Origin: Methylophilaceae bacterium
GTDB lineage: Bacteria > Pseudomonadota > Gammaproteobacteria > Burkholderiales > Methylophilaceae
DNA length: 64,000 nt
Direction: 5' to 3'
Assembly (NCBI GenBank): GCA_018398995.1
Contig: CP073759.1
Span: 806,001-870,000, forward strand
Position 1 is the stretch's first letter, and every line of letters starts with the position of its first letter. The notes under the pieces were generated by a model, which saw only the letters and a list, made by a program, of their open reading frames with translations, searched no databases and had not been told where the DNA came from. Made by a program: the position numbers and the translations under genes. Shown here piece by piece: positions 19,344-29,479 of the stretch.

Positions 19344-21482
19344 TCAGTCTAATGCCTTTGTTAATGGCAATTGAATGCGGATACAAGCACCACTATCAGC
19401 ATTGTTTTCTATCATAATCTGTCCTAAATGCTCTTCTACCATTTTCTTGACTATCGCCAAGCCCAACCCTGTGCCTTGCGCTTTAGTTGTGACATAAGGC
19501 TCGTAGGGATTGATCAAAACGTTATCGGTAAATCCTTGTCCGTTATCGCGCACTTCTAAGTAAATAAAACTGTCATCCCAATTGGTTTTTACCTTAATTT
19601 CTGGTTCTGGCTTACCCTCTAATGCATCTAGTGCATTCTGCATTAAATTATGTAAAACCTGCCTTAACATCGTTGCATCACCTAATAAATCAGGCATTTT
19701 TACTGCCAAATCATAAGTAATTGTGGCATGGGAGTTGTCATATAAACTCGATATATCTTTAATTAATTTATTCAAATTAATTTTTGCCATATTTACTGCA
19801 GGCGCACGCGCATATTCACTAAACTCATTCACCATTGCTTTCATGGCATCAACTTGATTGACAATTGTGTTGGTGGCGCGCGCCAACATGGCTGCATCTT
19901 CGTCATTCAGTTTACCGGCCAACTTAAGTTGCATACGTTCAGCTGACAGCTGAATTGGCGTTAAAGGATTTTTAATTTCATGTGCCAATCGTCTTGCAAC
20001 CTCACCCCAAGCAGCATCACGTTGCGCTTGCGCCATGGCTGTCACATCATCAAATACCACAACAAACCCACTATTTGCGTTTTCTGGCAGTCGTGTTGCG
20101 CGTACTGATAATAATTGCTTACCTTGCGGCCCCACAAGCTCTAATTGCCGGCTCATTTCAGCCGTCATTTGGCCTTCGTTAAACGTAACCTCAAAATGTG
20201 TTTGTATTACTTTGACAAATTCAGCCAAAAAGTGATGTTCAATTGCTATTTTGGTAAACGGTTGATTTTCATATGGTGCTAAATGTAACCCTAGTATATT
20301 CATTGCAGCTAAATTAAAAGTCCGCAAGTCGCCATTTCGATTAATCGCCAGCACGCCAGAAGACAAATGCGCCAAAATGGTTTCTAAATAACCACGAGCC
20401 GCTTCCAGCCTCATTCTGTTATGTTCATTCGCCTTATTTGCATCTGCCAATTGTCGCGTCATACTATTAAATGACTTGACCAACACACCAAGCTCATCAT
20501 TACCATACTCTGGCAGCATTTTGCTGTAATCACCATCGGCAATGGTCCGCGTACCTTCAGCCAATACTGTTAAAGGGCGAGACAAGCGACGACTAAGAAC
20601 AAAAGCGATTGCCAGTGCTGAAAGCATTGCTAACATTAATACCAATGTTAATGTCAGCTTAAATACATCTTTGATTGAATCGCGACTATAAGAGAGTTCT
20701 TGATAATCGCGGTATACATCTTGTACTGCTTCAGCCGTGTTTGATAGCGACTTAGGGACAGGTTGTAACAACTGTAAAATCAATGTTTCACCTGTTAGCT
20801 CTTGTGAATTGACTGGCACTAAAATACGCAGATATAAACCCTTATCAAGGATTGGTTCTATTTTGCCAATCAACTTATATTTTGCCTGTCGTAATTGTGA
20901 CAGGTTGGGTAACTCTGGTAAAAAACTGGAAGCATCTGCACTCGATACCGCCATAATGCGACCGCCAGCTGAAAGCAGTGTGGCATCTTGTATGCCCGTT
21001 CTTTCCCGTAAATCATTGAGCACTCGATATTGTGCTAGCCCTGGTTGCAGAGCCAGTGTTGTTGCCATGCTTTCTGCTTGATTTTCTAAATCACGCAATA
21101 AGGTATCTAATGCACGCTGTCCCAAACTTAAACCACCATCTAATGCAGCCTCTACTTTAACGTTGAACCAAGACTCTATAGACCGCGATAAAAAATTGAC
21201 GGAGACTAGGTAAACAATTAAACCAGGGATAATCGCCATCATCGCAAAAGCGCTTACCATACGTAAATTAAGCCGACTGCCAACAACATGATTTTTGATA
21301 TTTTTGTAAAGACTTTTTATCTGGAAGGTAATGAGTACTACTAAGACTGTTGCAAGACCGATATTGAGATAGAGTAAAATCTTGTAATAATCACCCGAAA
21401 CAGCGGTATTAGCACTTGCGAATGAAAGTAAGTACAGTAAGATGAGTCCGAGTGCCGCACTAAAAAATACAATATATTTCAT
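19344..21482 (-). CDS. NtrY-like membrane sensor histidine kinase
   Basis: 712 residues: two N-terminal transmembrane segments and a third before a periplasmic sensor region, a further segment at about residues 275-295, a HAMP linker, a PAS domain (ETILAHLSSGVLAINRNGDL), the phospho-acceptor helix ARRLAHEIKNPLTPIQLSAE and an HATPase domain (NLMQNALDALEG, VRDNGQGF, GTGLGLAIVKKM). This is the NtrY domain order. The cognate regulator gene lies 142 bases downstream. The gene overlaps nothing but follows the DUF4390 gene by one base, so they form one transcript with rsmB. Confidence 0.9.
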   Translation of the reverse strand: MKYIVFFSAALGLILLYLLSFASANTAVSGDYYKILLYLNIGLATVLVVLITFQIKSLYKNIKNHVVGSRLNLRMVSAFAMMAIIPGLIVYLVSVNFLSRSIESWFNVKVEAALDGGLSLGQRALDTLLRDLENQAESMATTLALQPGLAQYRVLNDLRERTGIQDATLLSAGGRIMAVSSADASSFLPELPNLSQLRQAKYKLIGKIEPILDKGLYLRILVPVNSQELTGETLILQLLQPVPKSLSNTAEAVQDVYRDYQELSYSRDSIKDVFKLTLTLVLMLAMLSALAIAFVLSRRLSRPLTVLAEGTRTIADGDYSKMLPEYGNDELGVLVKSFNSMTRQLADANKANEHNRMRLEAARGYLETILAHLSSGVLAINRNGDLRTFNLAAMNILGLHLAPYENQPFTKIAIEHHFLAEFVKVIQTHFEVTFNEGQMTAEMSRQLELVGPQGKQLLSVRATRLPENANSGFVVVFDDVTAMAQAQRDAAWGEVARRLAHEIKNPLTPIQLSAERMQLKLAGKLNDEDAAMLARATNTIVNQVDAMKAMVNEFSEYARAPAVNMAKINLNKLIKDISSLYDNSHATITYDLAVKMPDLLGDATMLRQVLHNLMQNALDALEGKPEPEIKVKTNWDDSFIYLEVRDNGQGFTDNVLINPYEPYVTTKAQGTGLGLAIVKKMVEEHLGQIMIENNADSGACIRIQLPLTKALD

Positions 21483-21483
21483 A

Positions 21484-22047
21484 CTAGCGGTTTAAATCTT
21501 TTGGTACCCATTCAAATTGTTCTGAGGCAAGATCCCAGCCTTCAGAGCCAATAGCATCTACCTGTATAGCCTTTGGCAATTTGCTCTGATCTAACTTCAT
21601 ACTCAGCACTGCTTGATATGTTCGGTTAGGATCTATGATAGATTTATTGAAGACTTTCCAATCATAGAGCTGTACAAGTTCTATCATTGCCTCACTTAAA
21701 ATATCATGTGAGGTCTGACGACCATCTTGGCTGACTAAGTATTGTCGACTTAAGGCATGGTAACCAACCTTAATCCGAGTACTTGTTTTCATCACGTCCG
21801 CATCCAACCACAGCAAACGCGGACGAACTAATTCGAATTCATACACAAACTCAACAGGCACACCTTTATTGATTGCCTCTTCAACTTTTTCCCCAAGAGC
21901 AATCTCCAGATCAGCATTCAGCATATAAGCTTCGCCACTCAGCTTTAAGTCTGCATTTTTGATGAGAATATGTCGAGGCGCTGCCGATGCTAATAGGCAT
22001 GTCAGTATAAAAACAAAAAATAAGCTACACTTTTTGTAATAAGGCAT
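21484..22047 (-). CDS. DUF4390 exported protein
   Basis: About 187 residues from the start at 22047: a signal peptide (KKCSLFFVFILTCLLASAAP) and then a domain with FELVRPRLLWLDADVMKTST and VGYHALSRQYLVSQDG, typical of DUF4390, an uncharacterised periplasmic family found between rsmB and ntrY in betaproteobacteria. An upstream in-frame start at 22089 would add a second hydrophobic stretch and reach further into rsmB, so the later start is preferred. It overlaps the rsmB 3' end by about 23 bases. Confidence 0.8.
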   Translation of the reverse strand: MPYYKKCSLFFVFILTCLLASAAPRHILIKNADLKLSGEAYMLNADLEIALGEKVEEAINKGVPVEFVYEFELVRPRLLWLDADVMKTSTRIKVGYHALSRQYLVSQDGRQTSHDILSEAMIELVQLYDWKVFNKSIIDPNRTYQAVLSMKLDQSKLPKAIQVDAIGSEGWDLASEQFEWVPKDLNR

Positions 22048-23320
22048 AAAAGAAACCATCATGGCTATTTGAAGGAACCAATTGACCATGCTGAAGCGTC
22101 ATGTTTTCAGTCATGTCATCAGTCAACGCAAGCGGCAATTGAATTGCATCAGCGTTTAATTGTAAAAAACGATCAATTTGCTGCTGGTTTTCTTCAGCAA
22201 AAATTGAACAAGTTGCATAAAGTAATTTACCGCCTTTTGCCAACAAATGCCACAAATTAGCCAAAATCACCGCCTGCTGTTGTGTAAACGAGACAATATC
22301 CGATTCTCGACGCAACCACTTAATGTCGACATGTCGCCGCACGATACCTGAAGCCGTGCATGGCACATCTGCTAGAATGCGGTCAAATAATTGTTCTGAT
22401 TGCCAATTGCCTGCGTCGCCAAGTTGCAAATCGGCTTGCAACTGTAAGCGCGCCAAATTGCTAGCAACACGATCTAAACGATTACGATCATTATCTAATG
22501 CCGTCAGTGAAAGATGAGCAAGCTCTAATAGATGCCCCGTTTTACCACCTGGCGCACTACAAGCATCTAAGACACGCATTGAAGGCTTCACATCCAATAA
22601 GTGTGCAGCTAATTGCGCTCCATAGTCTTGCACTGAAACTGCACCCTCTACAAAACCGGGCACTTGCTCTACTGGCATAGGCTTAGATAACATCACTGCC
22701 TCCGCTCCCAAAACAGTGGCGACAATATCTTGACGCATCAGTAATTTTACATAAGCTTGCGCATTGGACTGTTTGATATTCACTCGCAATGTCATTGGTG
22801 GATGAGCGTTTCCAGCTTGCAAAATATCCTGCCAATTGCCTGGATATTGCACTTTCAGCTTTTCAATCCACCACGTTGGGTAAGAATAAAGTGCAACCAT
22901 GTCTGTTTTTACTGTTTTAGAAAGCGTATCTTTAAGTCGTAAAAAATTACGCAATACGCCATTAACAAGTGCTTTTGCCCAACGCGGTTTCGCATTACCA
23001 GCCGCCTTAACAGCTTGGTTAACAACGGTAAAATCCTCTGCTTTATCATGCAATAATTGATAGATAGCCACCAATAACAAAGCATTGATATCGGTATTAT
23101 TCAGTGGCTTTTCTAGTAGCTGCGTTAAATAGGCATTCACCTCACCATAAAATCGTAAAGTGCCATAACTCAAATCGGCTGCTCCGCCTTTTTGTTGGAG
23201 CGTAGCGTTAGGGAAAACATTCAGTGCATCTGGCAGTGCTAAAGTCAGGTTTCGCCCAGATAACACATCGGCTACGGCCATCGCTGCAATTTGTTGAGAA
23301 ATATACACAATATCTTCCAA
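22025..23320 (-). CDS. rsmB: 16S rRNA (cytosine-967-C5) methyltransferase
   Basis: 431 residues: an N-terminal NusB-like helical domain, then a Rossmann methyltransferase domain with the SAM site VLDACSAPGGKTGHLLELA, ALDNDRNRLDRV, the motif IV DRILADVPCTASGIVRRH (PC cysteine) and the motif VI catalytic cysteine in LLYATCSIFAEEN. These are the two cysteines of RNA m5C methyltransferases. It heads the rsmB-DUF4390-ntrY-ntrX group. Confidence 0.95.
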   Translation of the reverse strand: MEDIVYISQQIAAMAVADVLSGRNLTLALPDALNVFPNATLQQKGGAADLSYGTLRFYGEVNAYLTQLLEKPLNNTDINALLLVAIYQLLHDKAEDFTVVNQAVKAAGNAKPRWAKALVNGVLRNFLRLKDTLSKTVKTDMVALYSYPTWWIEKLKVQYPGNWQDILQAGNAHPPMTLRVNIKQSNAQAYVKLLMRQDIVATVLGAEAVMLSKPMPVEQVPGFVEGAVSVQDYGAQLAAHLLDVKPSMRVLDACSAPGGKTGHLLELAHLSLTALDNDRNRLDRVASNLARLQLQADLQLGDAGNWQSEQLFDRILADVPCTASGIVRRHVDIKWLRRESDIVSFTQQQAVILANLWHLLAKGGKLLYATCSIFAEENQQQIDRFLQLNADAIQLPLALTDDMTENMTLQHGQLVPSNSHDGFFYALLQKV

Positions 23321-23431
23321 GTTTAGGTTACTAAGATTTTACTGCATATCAATACAAACAGGGAGACGCTTGCCTATTTCATCTCAATATCCTTGCAATT
23401 CAATGTGAGCGTTGACTCTCACACAATACCT

Positions 23432-24283
23432 TTAATAATGATTAGCCATCGCCAACAATCGTCTTATTCGCTCTTCAGTCTGTGGATGGGTACTAAAGAG
23501 TCCTCTTAGGCTTTGACCTGATAATGGATTGACAATCATCATCTGCCCAGTTTCAGGATGCATTTCGGCTGTTTGATTAGGAATTTGACGCGCGTAATGA
23601 TGAATTTTCTCCAAAGCCGCTGCGAGCGCCTTAGGGTCTTTACTGATTTCTGCACCACCTCTATCTGCCTCATACTCGCGTGCACGAGAAATTGCCATCT
23701 GAATCAAACCTGCTGCCAATGGCGCTAAAAACAGCATTAAAATGCCGATAATAGGATGTGGTCTGTTATCGCTGCTATTGCCAAAAAATAGACCAAACTG
23801 CGCTATTGCCGAGATTGCACCAGCAACTGTAGCAGAGATGGTGGAAATCAGGGTGTCGCGGTGCTTCACGTGAGCAAGCTCATGCGCCATCACGCCACGC
23901 AGTTCACGTTCATTTAATATACGCATAATCCCTACTGTTGCTGCCACAGCGGCATGCTCTGGGTTACGGCCTGTAGCAAACGCATTGGGCTGTTGTTCAT
24001 CAATCACGTATACTTTGGGCATAGGTAATTGCGCATTTTCTGCCAATTCTTTCACCATATTGTAGTAATTACGAAATTGCGTATTATCTGGTCTTATTTC
24101 TTGGGCACCATACATTTTTAAGACCGCTTTATCCGAAAACCAATAAGCGTAAATATTCATACCACCAGCAAACACAAGTGCCATTAACATGCCGCTAGCA
24201 CCACCCAAGGCCGCACCAATACTGGCAAATAAGGCAGTAATTGCCGCCATTAATACAAATGTTTTAATCCAGTTTCCTAACAT
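23432..24283 (-). CDS. htpX: Protease HtpX (M48 zinc metalloprotease)
   Basis: Inner-membrane heat-shock protease that removes damaged membrane proteins. From the ATG at 24283 it is about 283 residues, with two N-terminal membrane segments, the zinc motif [16 protein letters not shown] (HExxH), two further hydrophobic segments, and the third ligand in [14 protein letters not shown] ribosome site (aaggaa) supports 24283 over the frame's earlier start at 24301. It is transcribed in the same direction as fmt and def. Confidence 0.94.
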   Translation of the reverse strand: MLGNWIKTFVLMAAITALFASIGAALGGASGMLMALVFAGGMNIYAYWFSDKAVLKMYGAQEIRPDNTQFRNYYNMVKELAENAQLPMPKVYVIDEQQPNAFATGRNPEHAAVAATVGIMRILNERELRGVMAHELAHVKHRDTLISTISATVAGAISAIAQFGLFFGNSSDNRPHPIIGILMLFLAPLAAGLIQMAISRAREYEADRGGAEISKDPKALAAALEKIHHYARQIPNQTAEMHPETGQMMIVNPLSGQSLRGLFSTHPQTEERIRRLLAMANHY

Positions 24284-24310
24284 GATATTTCCTTCGTACA
24301 ATGTAATAAA

Positions 24311-24348
24311 TTGATATTGATATTGATATTGATATTGATATTGATATC
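24311..24348. repeat. Hexanucleotide microsatellite (ttgata)x6
   Basis: Six uninterrupted copies of ttgata run from 24311 to 24346, in the short spacer between the 3' end of fmt and the 5' end of htpX, 28 bases upstream of the htpX start. Slippage here could change spacing within the htpX leader. Confidence 0.9.
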
Positions 24349-24391
24349 ATCGTATATGCAGGCGCATTCCACTATCTTCAAGTACACATCA

Positions 24392-25315
24392 TCAAATAAA
24401 AAAATCAGTTTTTTGCAGGTGATATCCTTGAACAAACTGTTTTGCAGTTTGTCTTTTAGCACCCGGCATTTGCAATTCAACAATATCAAGCAAACCTTCA
24501 CCACAACCGACTTGTATCGTATCACCATAATCAACAACTTCGCCTGGCGCCGCCTTACCTTGAATGGCGTTAGCAAACCAAATGCGGCAGCTTTCGCCTC
24601 TAAACTGTGTGGTTGCAACTGGAAATGGATTAAATGCACGTATTTGTCGTGACAGTTCTACAGCTGACTTTTGCCAGTCTATAGCAGCCTCAGATTTTTC
24701 AACTTTGTGGGCATAAGTTACCAAAGCCTCATCTTGCATTTCTGCGTCTAAGTGTCCCGTCTCCTGCAGCGTCTGCATCGCCTCCACCATCAGCGTCGCA
24801 CCCATCTGACTGATTGCATCGTGTAAGCGCTGTGTCGTATCACTATCCAGAATAGGCAAACGCCCTTTACTCACCATCGCACCTGCGTCTAATGCGGGGA
24901 CAACCTCCATAATGGTGACGCCTGTCTCATGATCTCCTGCCAAAATAGCACGATGAATCGGCGCAGCACCACGCCATCTTGGCAGCAATGAGCCGTGAAT
25001 GTTATAACAACCTTGCTTTGGCATATTAAGGATTGCAGTCGGAATAATCAAACCATAAGCTGCAACAATCATGACATCACTTTGCACTGCAGCAATTGTT
25101 GCCTGTACCTCTGCAGACTTTAATGACTCAGGCTGATAAAGGGGTAAGTGATGGTGTAGCGCTAATTCTTTAATTGGACTGGCGCGCAACTTCATTCCTC
25201 TACCTGCCGGCCTATCAGGCTGTGTGAGCACCATCACTATTTCATGACCAGCTTCAATTAAAGCCGTTAAAGCTGGAACAGCAAATGCTGGCGTGCCTGC
25301 AAAAATCATTTTCAT
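24392..25315 (-). CDS. fmt: Methionyl-tRNA formyltransferase
   Basis: 307 residues. The formyltransferase N domain shows MKMIFAGTPAFAVPALTALI, GRGMKLRASPIKELAL, and the active-site block GCYNIHGSLLPRWRGAAPIH (Asn, His), followed by the C-terminal OB-fold tRNA-binding domain. It makes formyl-Met-tRNA for initiation. It lies 12 bases after def, the usual pair. Confidence 0.96.
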   Translation of the reverse strand: MKMIFAGTPAFAVPALTALIEAGHEIVMVLTQPDRPAGRGMKLRASPIKELALHHHLPLYQPESLKSAEVQATIAAVQSDVMIVAAYGLIIPTAILNMPKQGCYNIHGSLLPRWRGAAPIHRAILAGDHETGVTIMEVVPALDAGAMVSKGRLPILDSDTTQRLHDAISQMGATLMVEAMQTLQETGHLDAEMQDEALVTYAHKVEKSEAAIDWQKSAVELSRQIRAFNPFPVATTQFRGESCRIWFANAIQGKAAPGEVVDYGDTIQVGCGEGLLDIVELQMPGAKRQTAKQFVQGYHLQKTDFFI

Positions 25316-25327
25316 CTTAATCGTCGC

Positions 25328-25843
25328 TTAATACGCGTTTCTCTCAATTTCCCGCGCATGTTTAATCAACCTCTTCTTAATACGATTACGCTTAAGCGGC
25401 GACAAATACTCTACAAATACTTTGCCTAACAAGTGATCCATTTCATGCTGAATACACACTGCCAGCAAGCCTTCCGCCTTTAATCGAAATTGCTTGCCGT
25501 CTTCATTTAAGGCTTCAACCGTTACACTTTCTGCACGAGTCACTGACTCATAGACACCAGGAACAGACAGGCAGCCTTCTTCGTATTCTTTTAGTCCACT
25601 TTTTGCAACAATTTTAGGATTAATGAATACTTGCAATTCATTTTGCTCTGCACTCGTATCAATCACAATTAATTGAATATGCCGATCAACTTGTGTCGCC
25701 GCCAAGCCTATACCTGGCGCGGCGTACATCGTTTCCGCCATGTCTTGAATGAGCTGTCGAATCTCATCGTTCACCTCTAAAATTGGCTTTGCCACTTCGT
25801 GTAAACGTGGATCTGGATAATTTAATATAGTTAAGGTTGCCAT
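25328..25843 (-). CDS. def: Peptide deformylase
   Basis: 171 residues with all three motifs: motif 1 [10 protein letters not shown], motif 2 EEGCLSVPG (Cys metal ligand) and motif 3 [12 protein letters not shown] (HExxH). It removes the formyl group from nascent proteins. It is first in a def-fmt transcript and is divergent from the LysM gene. Confidence 0.96.
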   Translation of the reverse strand: MATLTILNYPDPRLHEVAKPILEVNDEIRQLIQDMAETMYAAPGIGLAATQVDRHIQLIVIDTSAEQNELQVFINPKIVAKSGLKEYEEGCLSVPGVYESVTRAESVTVEALNEDGKQFRLKAEGLLAVCIQHEMDHLLGKVFVEYLSPLKRNRIKKRLIKHAREIERNAY

Positions 25844-25946
25844 ATCGTTACGTATTTTGCCAAAAAAGCTTGATTTCTTAATGAATTACATGATAAGTTT
25901 AATGCAACTTCACGGATAAACCCAACAATTTAACAGAGATGACATA

Positions 25947-27045
25947 ATGTATAAAAAAAAGCTGCATCACGCCATTATACCGCTGCTTGAATTTACTTGC
26001 TTAAGCCTTAATGTTTTTGCTGATGAAATTCAATTAAAAAAAGATCATCCTTACCGTCATGTGGTGGTTAAAGGCGATACACTTTGGGATATTTCTGCAA
26101 CGTTTTTAAAAGATCCCTGGTTATGGCCAAAGCTTTGGGGGCATGAACCGTAATGAAATTAGAAACCCGCATTTAATTTATCCTGGTGATATTGTTATCC
26201 TTGATTTAAGTGGTAGTGAGCCGAAACTGCGCTTACTCAATGAAACTGTCAAACTAGAACCTTCTGCCCGCGTGGAAACATTAGAAAAAGAAGCCATTCA
26301 AACAATTTCTCCACACATTATTACACCATTTCTAACCCAACCACTATTGATTGAAAATGATGCGTTATTGACTGCGCCGCGTATTATTGCGGGGCCAGAC
26401 AACCGCGTGATTCTTAGTCCCGGCACGCGTGTTTATATCAATGAAATTGAAGAAGAAAAAGGCGCTCACTGGGATATTTATAGACCGGGTAATCCGCTCA
26501 TCGATCCCGATACAAAAGAAGTCCTTGCTACGGAAGCAATGCATTTGGGTGATTTAAATATTATCCGTTTTGGCAAACCCGCAACTGCTGATATTCATGC
26601 CGTAAAGGAAGAGGTTTTTGTCAAAGATCGCTTAATCGCCGCACATACTGAAATTCAAGATCGCTTTGTTCCTCATGCACCAGACACACAAGTAAATGGT
26701 CGCATCTTGCGTATTTATGGTGGTGTTGCTGGCGGTATTGCAGAAGCTGGTCCTAACTCAGTGGTAGCCATTAACCTGGGTGAACAAGATGGACTAGAAA
26801 TAGGTCACGTATTAGCGATTAGTCGTTATGGCCGCATTATCCGAGATTCGGAATACACGCCAAGTGACAACATGCCTGCAGATGGCAAGGCAAAAAAACT
26901 TGCTCTAGCGCCAGATGAAGTAAAACTACCAGATGAGCGCGTGGGTTTATTGATGATATTCAGGACATTTGATCGCGTTTCTTATGGTCTTATCATGCGC
27001 GCATCGAGTTCAGTATTTACATTGGATGCCGTACACACACCCTAA
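25947..27045 (+). pseudogene. LysM-domain cell-wall protein, split by a frameshift
   Basis: The first frame (25947-26153) encodes a signal peptide ending LNVFA and most of a LysM motif (YRHVVVKGDTLWDISATFL, then DPWLWPKLWG) before a stop. The rest of the LysM motif (NRNEIRNPHLIYPGDIVIL) and about 280 further residues follow in the +1 frame from 26143 to 27045. Dropping one G from the five-G run at 26137-26141 would join them as ...LWGMNRNEI..., exactly what family members read. It may be a mutation, slippage-based phase variation or a sequence error. The gene sits in the conserved place before dprA and opposite def. Confidence 0.85.
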
Positions 27046-27057
27046 AAGTCAACACTA

Positions 27058-28164
27058 ATGGAAACAACTAAACCTGAGTCAGATGATGTGCAATTATGGA
27101 TTGCACTGACTCAAATACCAGGATTAGGAAATGCAGACATTCGTCAATTACTGACGTTACTTGGTTCACCGGATCATATTTTTGGGGCTAGCGCTCATCA
27201 ATTAAAAACGGTAGTTAGTGATGACATTGCCGCAAAAATAATACAGGGAGTATCAGTTGAAAAGTGCCAACCAACGATAGATTGGCTACAAAAAGATGAT
27301 ACACATCTAGTGACATTAGCCGATACAACCTATCCACAGGCTTTATTGCAAATCAGTAACCCGCCTACTGTGCTCTATGCGATTGGACAATTGAATTGGC
27401 TCAACCAGCCTAGTATTGCAGTGGTTGGTAGCCGTCATGCAACACCACAAGGTGAAAGAAATGCAGAAAATTTTGCTGAACATCTTTGTAATCAAGGCTT
27501 ATGTGTTATCAGCGGACTCGCTTTGGGAATTGATGGCGCAGCCCACCGTGGTGCGCTAAAAAGCAATGGTGCCACCATTGCAGTAGTGGGCACGGGCTTA
27601 GATATTGTCTATCCAGCAAAGCATCGAGAATTAGCCCATCAAATTGCACAACGTGGACTCATCGTTTCCGAATTCCCATTAGGCACGCCATCCAAAGCCC
27701 AACATTTCCCACGTCGCAATCGTATTATTAGTGGCTTGAGCTTAGGCTGTCTTGTGGTAGAGGCCAATATTGATAGTGGTTCAATGATTACTGCTCGTTT
27801 AGCAACCGAGCAAGGGCGTGAAGTCTTTGCTATTCCGGGTTCTATTCACTCCCCAGTTTCCAAGGGTTGTCACCAGCTAATTAAGCAAGGTGCCAAACTG
27901 GTCGAGAGTTCGGCCGATATTTTAGAAGACTTACAACACCTATTACCAACATCATCATTAGTAAACAGGCAAGCTAAAACTGATGAGGCCGTAGCAGAAG
28001 CCAATCTAGTATTATCTTCAATGGGGTTTGATGCCATTAGTTTTGAAACATTACTTGAAACATCAGGATTGACGCCAGAGACGCTTTCGTCCATGCTAAT
28101 GGTATTAGAATTAGAAGGTAAAGTAACAACGCTAGCTGGCAGCAATTATCAACGCTTAATGTAG
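27058..28164 (+). CDS. dprA: DNA processing protein DprA
   Basis: 368 residues. The Rossmann-like domain contains IAVVGSRHATPQGERNAENF, ISGLALGIDGAAHRGAL, TGLDIVYPAKHREL, FPRRNRIISGLSLG and GSMITARLATEQGREVFAIPGS. A C-terminal winged-helix-like region follows. DprA loads RecA on incoming single-stranded DNA during natural transformation. It starts 12 bases after the LysM gene and precedes smg. Confidence 0.95.
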   Translation: METTKPESDDVQLWIALTQIPGLGNADIRQLLTLLGSPDHIFGASAHQLKTVVSDDIAAKIIQGVSVEKCQPTIDWLQKDDTHLVTLADTTYPQALLQISNPPTVLYAIGQLNWLNQPSIAVVGSRHATPQGERNAENFAEHLCNQGLCVISGLALGIDGAAHRGALKSNGATIAVVGTGLDIVYPAKHRELAHQIAQRGLIVSEFPLGTPSKAQHFPRRNRIISGLSLGCLVVEANIDSGSMITARLATEQGREVFAIPGSIHSPVSKGCHQLIKQGAKLVESSADILEDLQHLLPTSSLVNRQAKTDEAVAEANLVLSSMGFDAISFETLLETSGLTPETLSSMLMVLELEGKVTTLAGSNYQRLM

Positions 28165-28177
28165 TCAGGAGAACGGT

Positions 28178-28636
28178 ATGTTTGAGGTTTTAGTATTCAT
28201 GTTCGAAAATTACTTTACCCACCACGAAACACTAGATGATGCTGTTATGGAGCAAGAACTATCAGCAGCAGGATTCGAACAAGATGATATTTTGGGTGCC
28301 TTTGATTGGTTTCAACAAATGCAATCCATGTTTAGCGCACCACTATTTGATTACTCTCATGAAAAAACAGCCATTCGTATTTTTTCATCTAATGAATGCA
28401 AAAGGATTAATACCGAAAGTTTAGGTTTTTTAATCTTTTTACAGCAGGCAAAAGTCATTAATGACGTTGAGCGCGATTTGATTGTTGAACGAGCGATGGC
28501 GCTCGATACAAACAGATTAGGCATTGAAGAAATGCGCTGGATTACCATGATGGCTTTATGGAGCCAAGGCCGCGATAAAGACTATTCTTTTGTTGAGGAT
28601 GCACTATTCAATCCTCGGGGCTTAACTTTACAATAA
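28178..28636 (+). CDS. smg: Smg family protein (DUF494)
   Basis: 152 residues beginning MFEVLVFMFENYF, with EQELSAAGFEQDDILGAFDW and a C-terminal EEMRWITMMALWSQGRDKDY, matching the Smg family often found between dprA and topA. Function is unknown. A ribosome site (caggag) precedes the ATG. Here topA does not follow; smg instead converges with metF, their 3' ends overlapping by 9 bases. Confidence 0.9.
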   Translation: MFEVLVFMFENYFTHHETLDDAVMEQELSAAGFEQDDILGAFDWFQQMQSMFSAPLFDYSHEKTAIRIFSSNECKRINTESLGFLIFLQQAKVINDVERDLIVERAMALDTNRLGIEEMRWITMMALWSQGRDKDYSFVEDALFNPRGLTLQ

Positions 28637-29479
28637 TGAATCGTCATCTTCTAAGCCAACATTATTGATTATTTTAGCAATTGTATCTGCTTGATTGAGT
28701 GTATAAAAATGAAAACTAGGCACACCAGCTATTAAGAGCTTCTCACAGAGTTCACTAACGACATCGGCACCAAAAGCACGCAATGAGACTAAATCATCGG
28801 CGTAAGCTTCCAAACGCAATCTTAACCAACGTGGAATCTCTGCGCCACAAATACCCGAAAATCGTGCAAGCTGGGTGTAGTTATAAATCGGCATAATCCC
28901 AGGTACGACAGTTGTGCGAATGCCCGCCTTATAGCAACTTTCTAAAAACTGAAAATAAGCATCTACATTATAAAAATATTGGGTAATAGCTGAATTAGCA
29001 CCTGCATCAACCTTACGCTTAAAGTTATCAATATCTTTAGCTACGGATAAAGCTTCTGGATGAAATTCTGGATATGCTGCCACCTCAATATGGAACCAAT
29101 CGGCTGTTTGTTGGCGAATAAACGAGACTAAATCAACTGCATATTTAAAATCACCAGTACTGACTTCACCTGAAGGTACGTCGCCGCGCAGCACGACTAA
29201 GCGTTTAATACCCCTATCTTGATAAGCCTTCAGTAACTCAGCTATCTCAGTTTTGCTGGATGAGATGCATGATATGTGTGGTGCTGCTTGAAACCCTTCA
29301 TTTTGAATCTCAAATACTGTTTCCATAGTACGATCCCGAGTCGAACCGCCAGCACCGAAAGTGACTGAAAAAAATTCAGGATTAAAGACAGCCAATTTTT
29401 TACGTGTCTCACGTAAATTAGCAATACCATCCGCAGTTTTTGGTGGGAAAAACTCGAAACTTAATGCAGTATTTTTCAT
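28628..29479 (-). CDS. metF: 5,10-methylenetetrahydrofolate reductase
   Basis: About 283 residues from the ATG at 29479, where the family N terminus MKNTALSFEFFPPKTADGI begins; the frame's earlier start at 29527 is not supported. Conserved parts include FSVTFGAGGSTRDRT, HISCISSSKTEI, RLVVLRGDVPSGE and ANSAITQYFYNVDAYFQFLE, which form the FAD TIM barrel. It supplies methyl-THF for methionine synthesis. It is downstream of ahcY on the same strand, so it may share the SAH riboswitch-controlled transcript. Confidence 0.95.
   Translation of the reverse strand: MKNTALSFEFFPPKTADGIANLRETRKKLAVFNPEFFSVTFGAGGSTRDRTMETVFEIQNEGFQAAPHISCISSSKTEIAELLKAYQDRGIKRLVVLRGDVPSGEVSTGDFKYAVDLVSFIRQQTADWFHIEVAAYPEFHPEALSVAKDIDNFKRKVDAGANSAITQYFYNVDAYFQFLESCYKAGIRTTVVPGIMPIYNYTQLARFSGICGAEIPRWLRLRLEAYADDLVSLRAFGADVVSELCEKLLIAGVPSFHFYTLNQADTIAKIINNVGLEDDDSLL

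Noticed and set aside
22069-23320. Several short plus-strand frames opposite rsmB
   Set aside because: Antisense shadows of a clear methyltransferase gene.
24300-24350. CRISPR-like repeats
   Set aside because: The repeats are a six-base microsatellite with no spacers; no CRISPR array is visible anywhere in the window.
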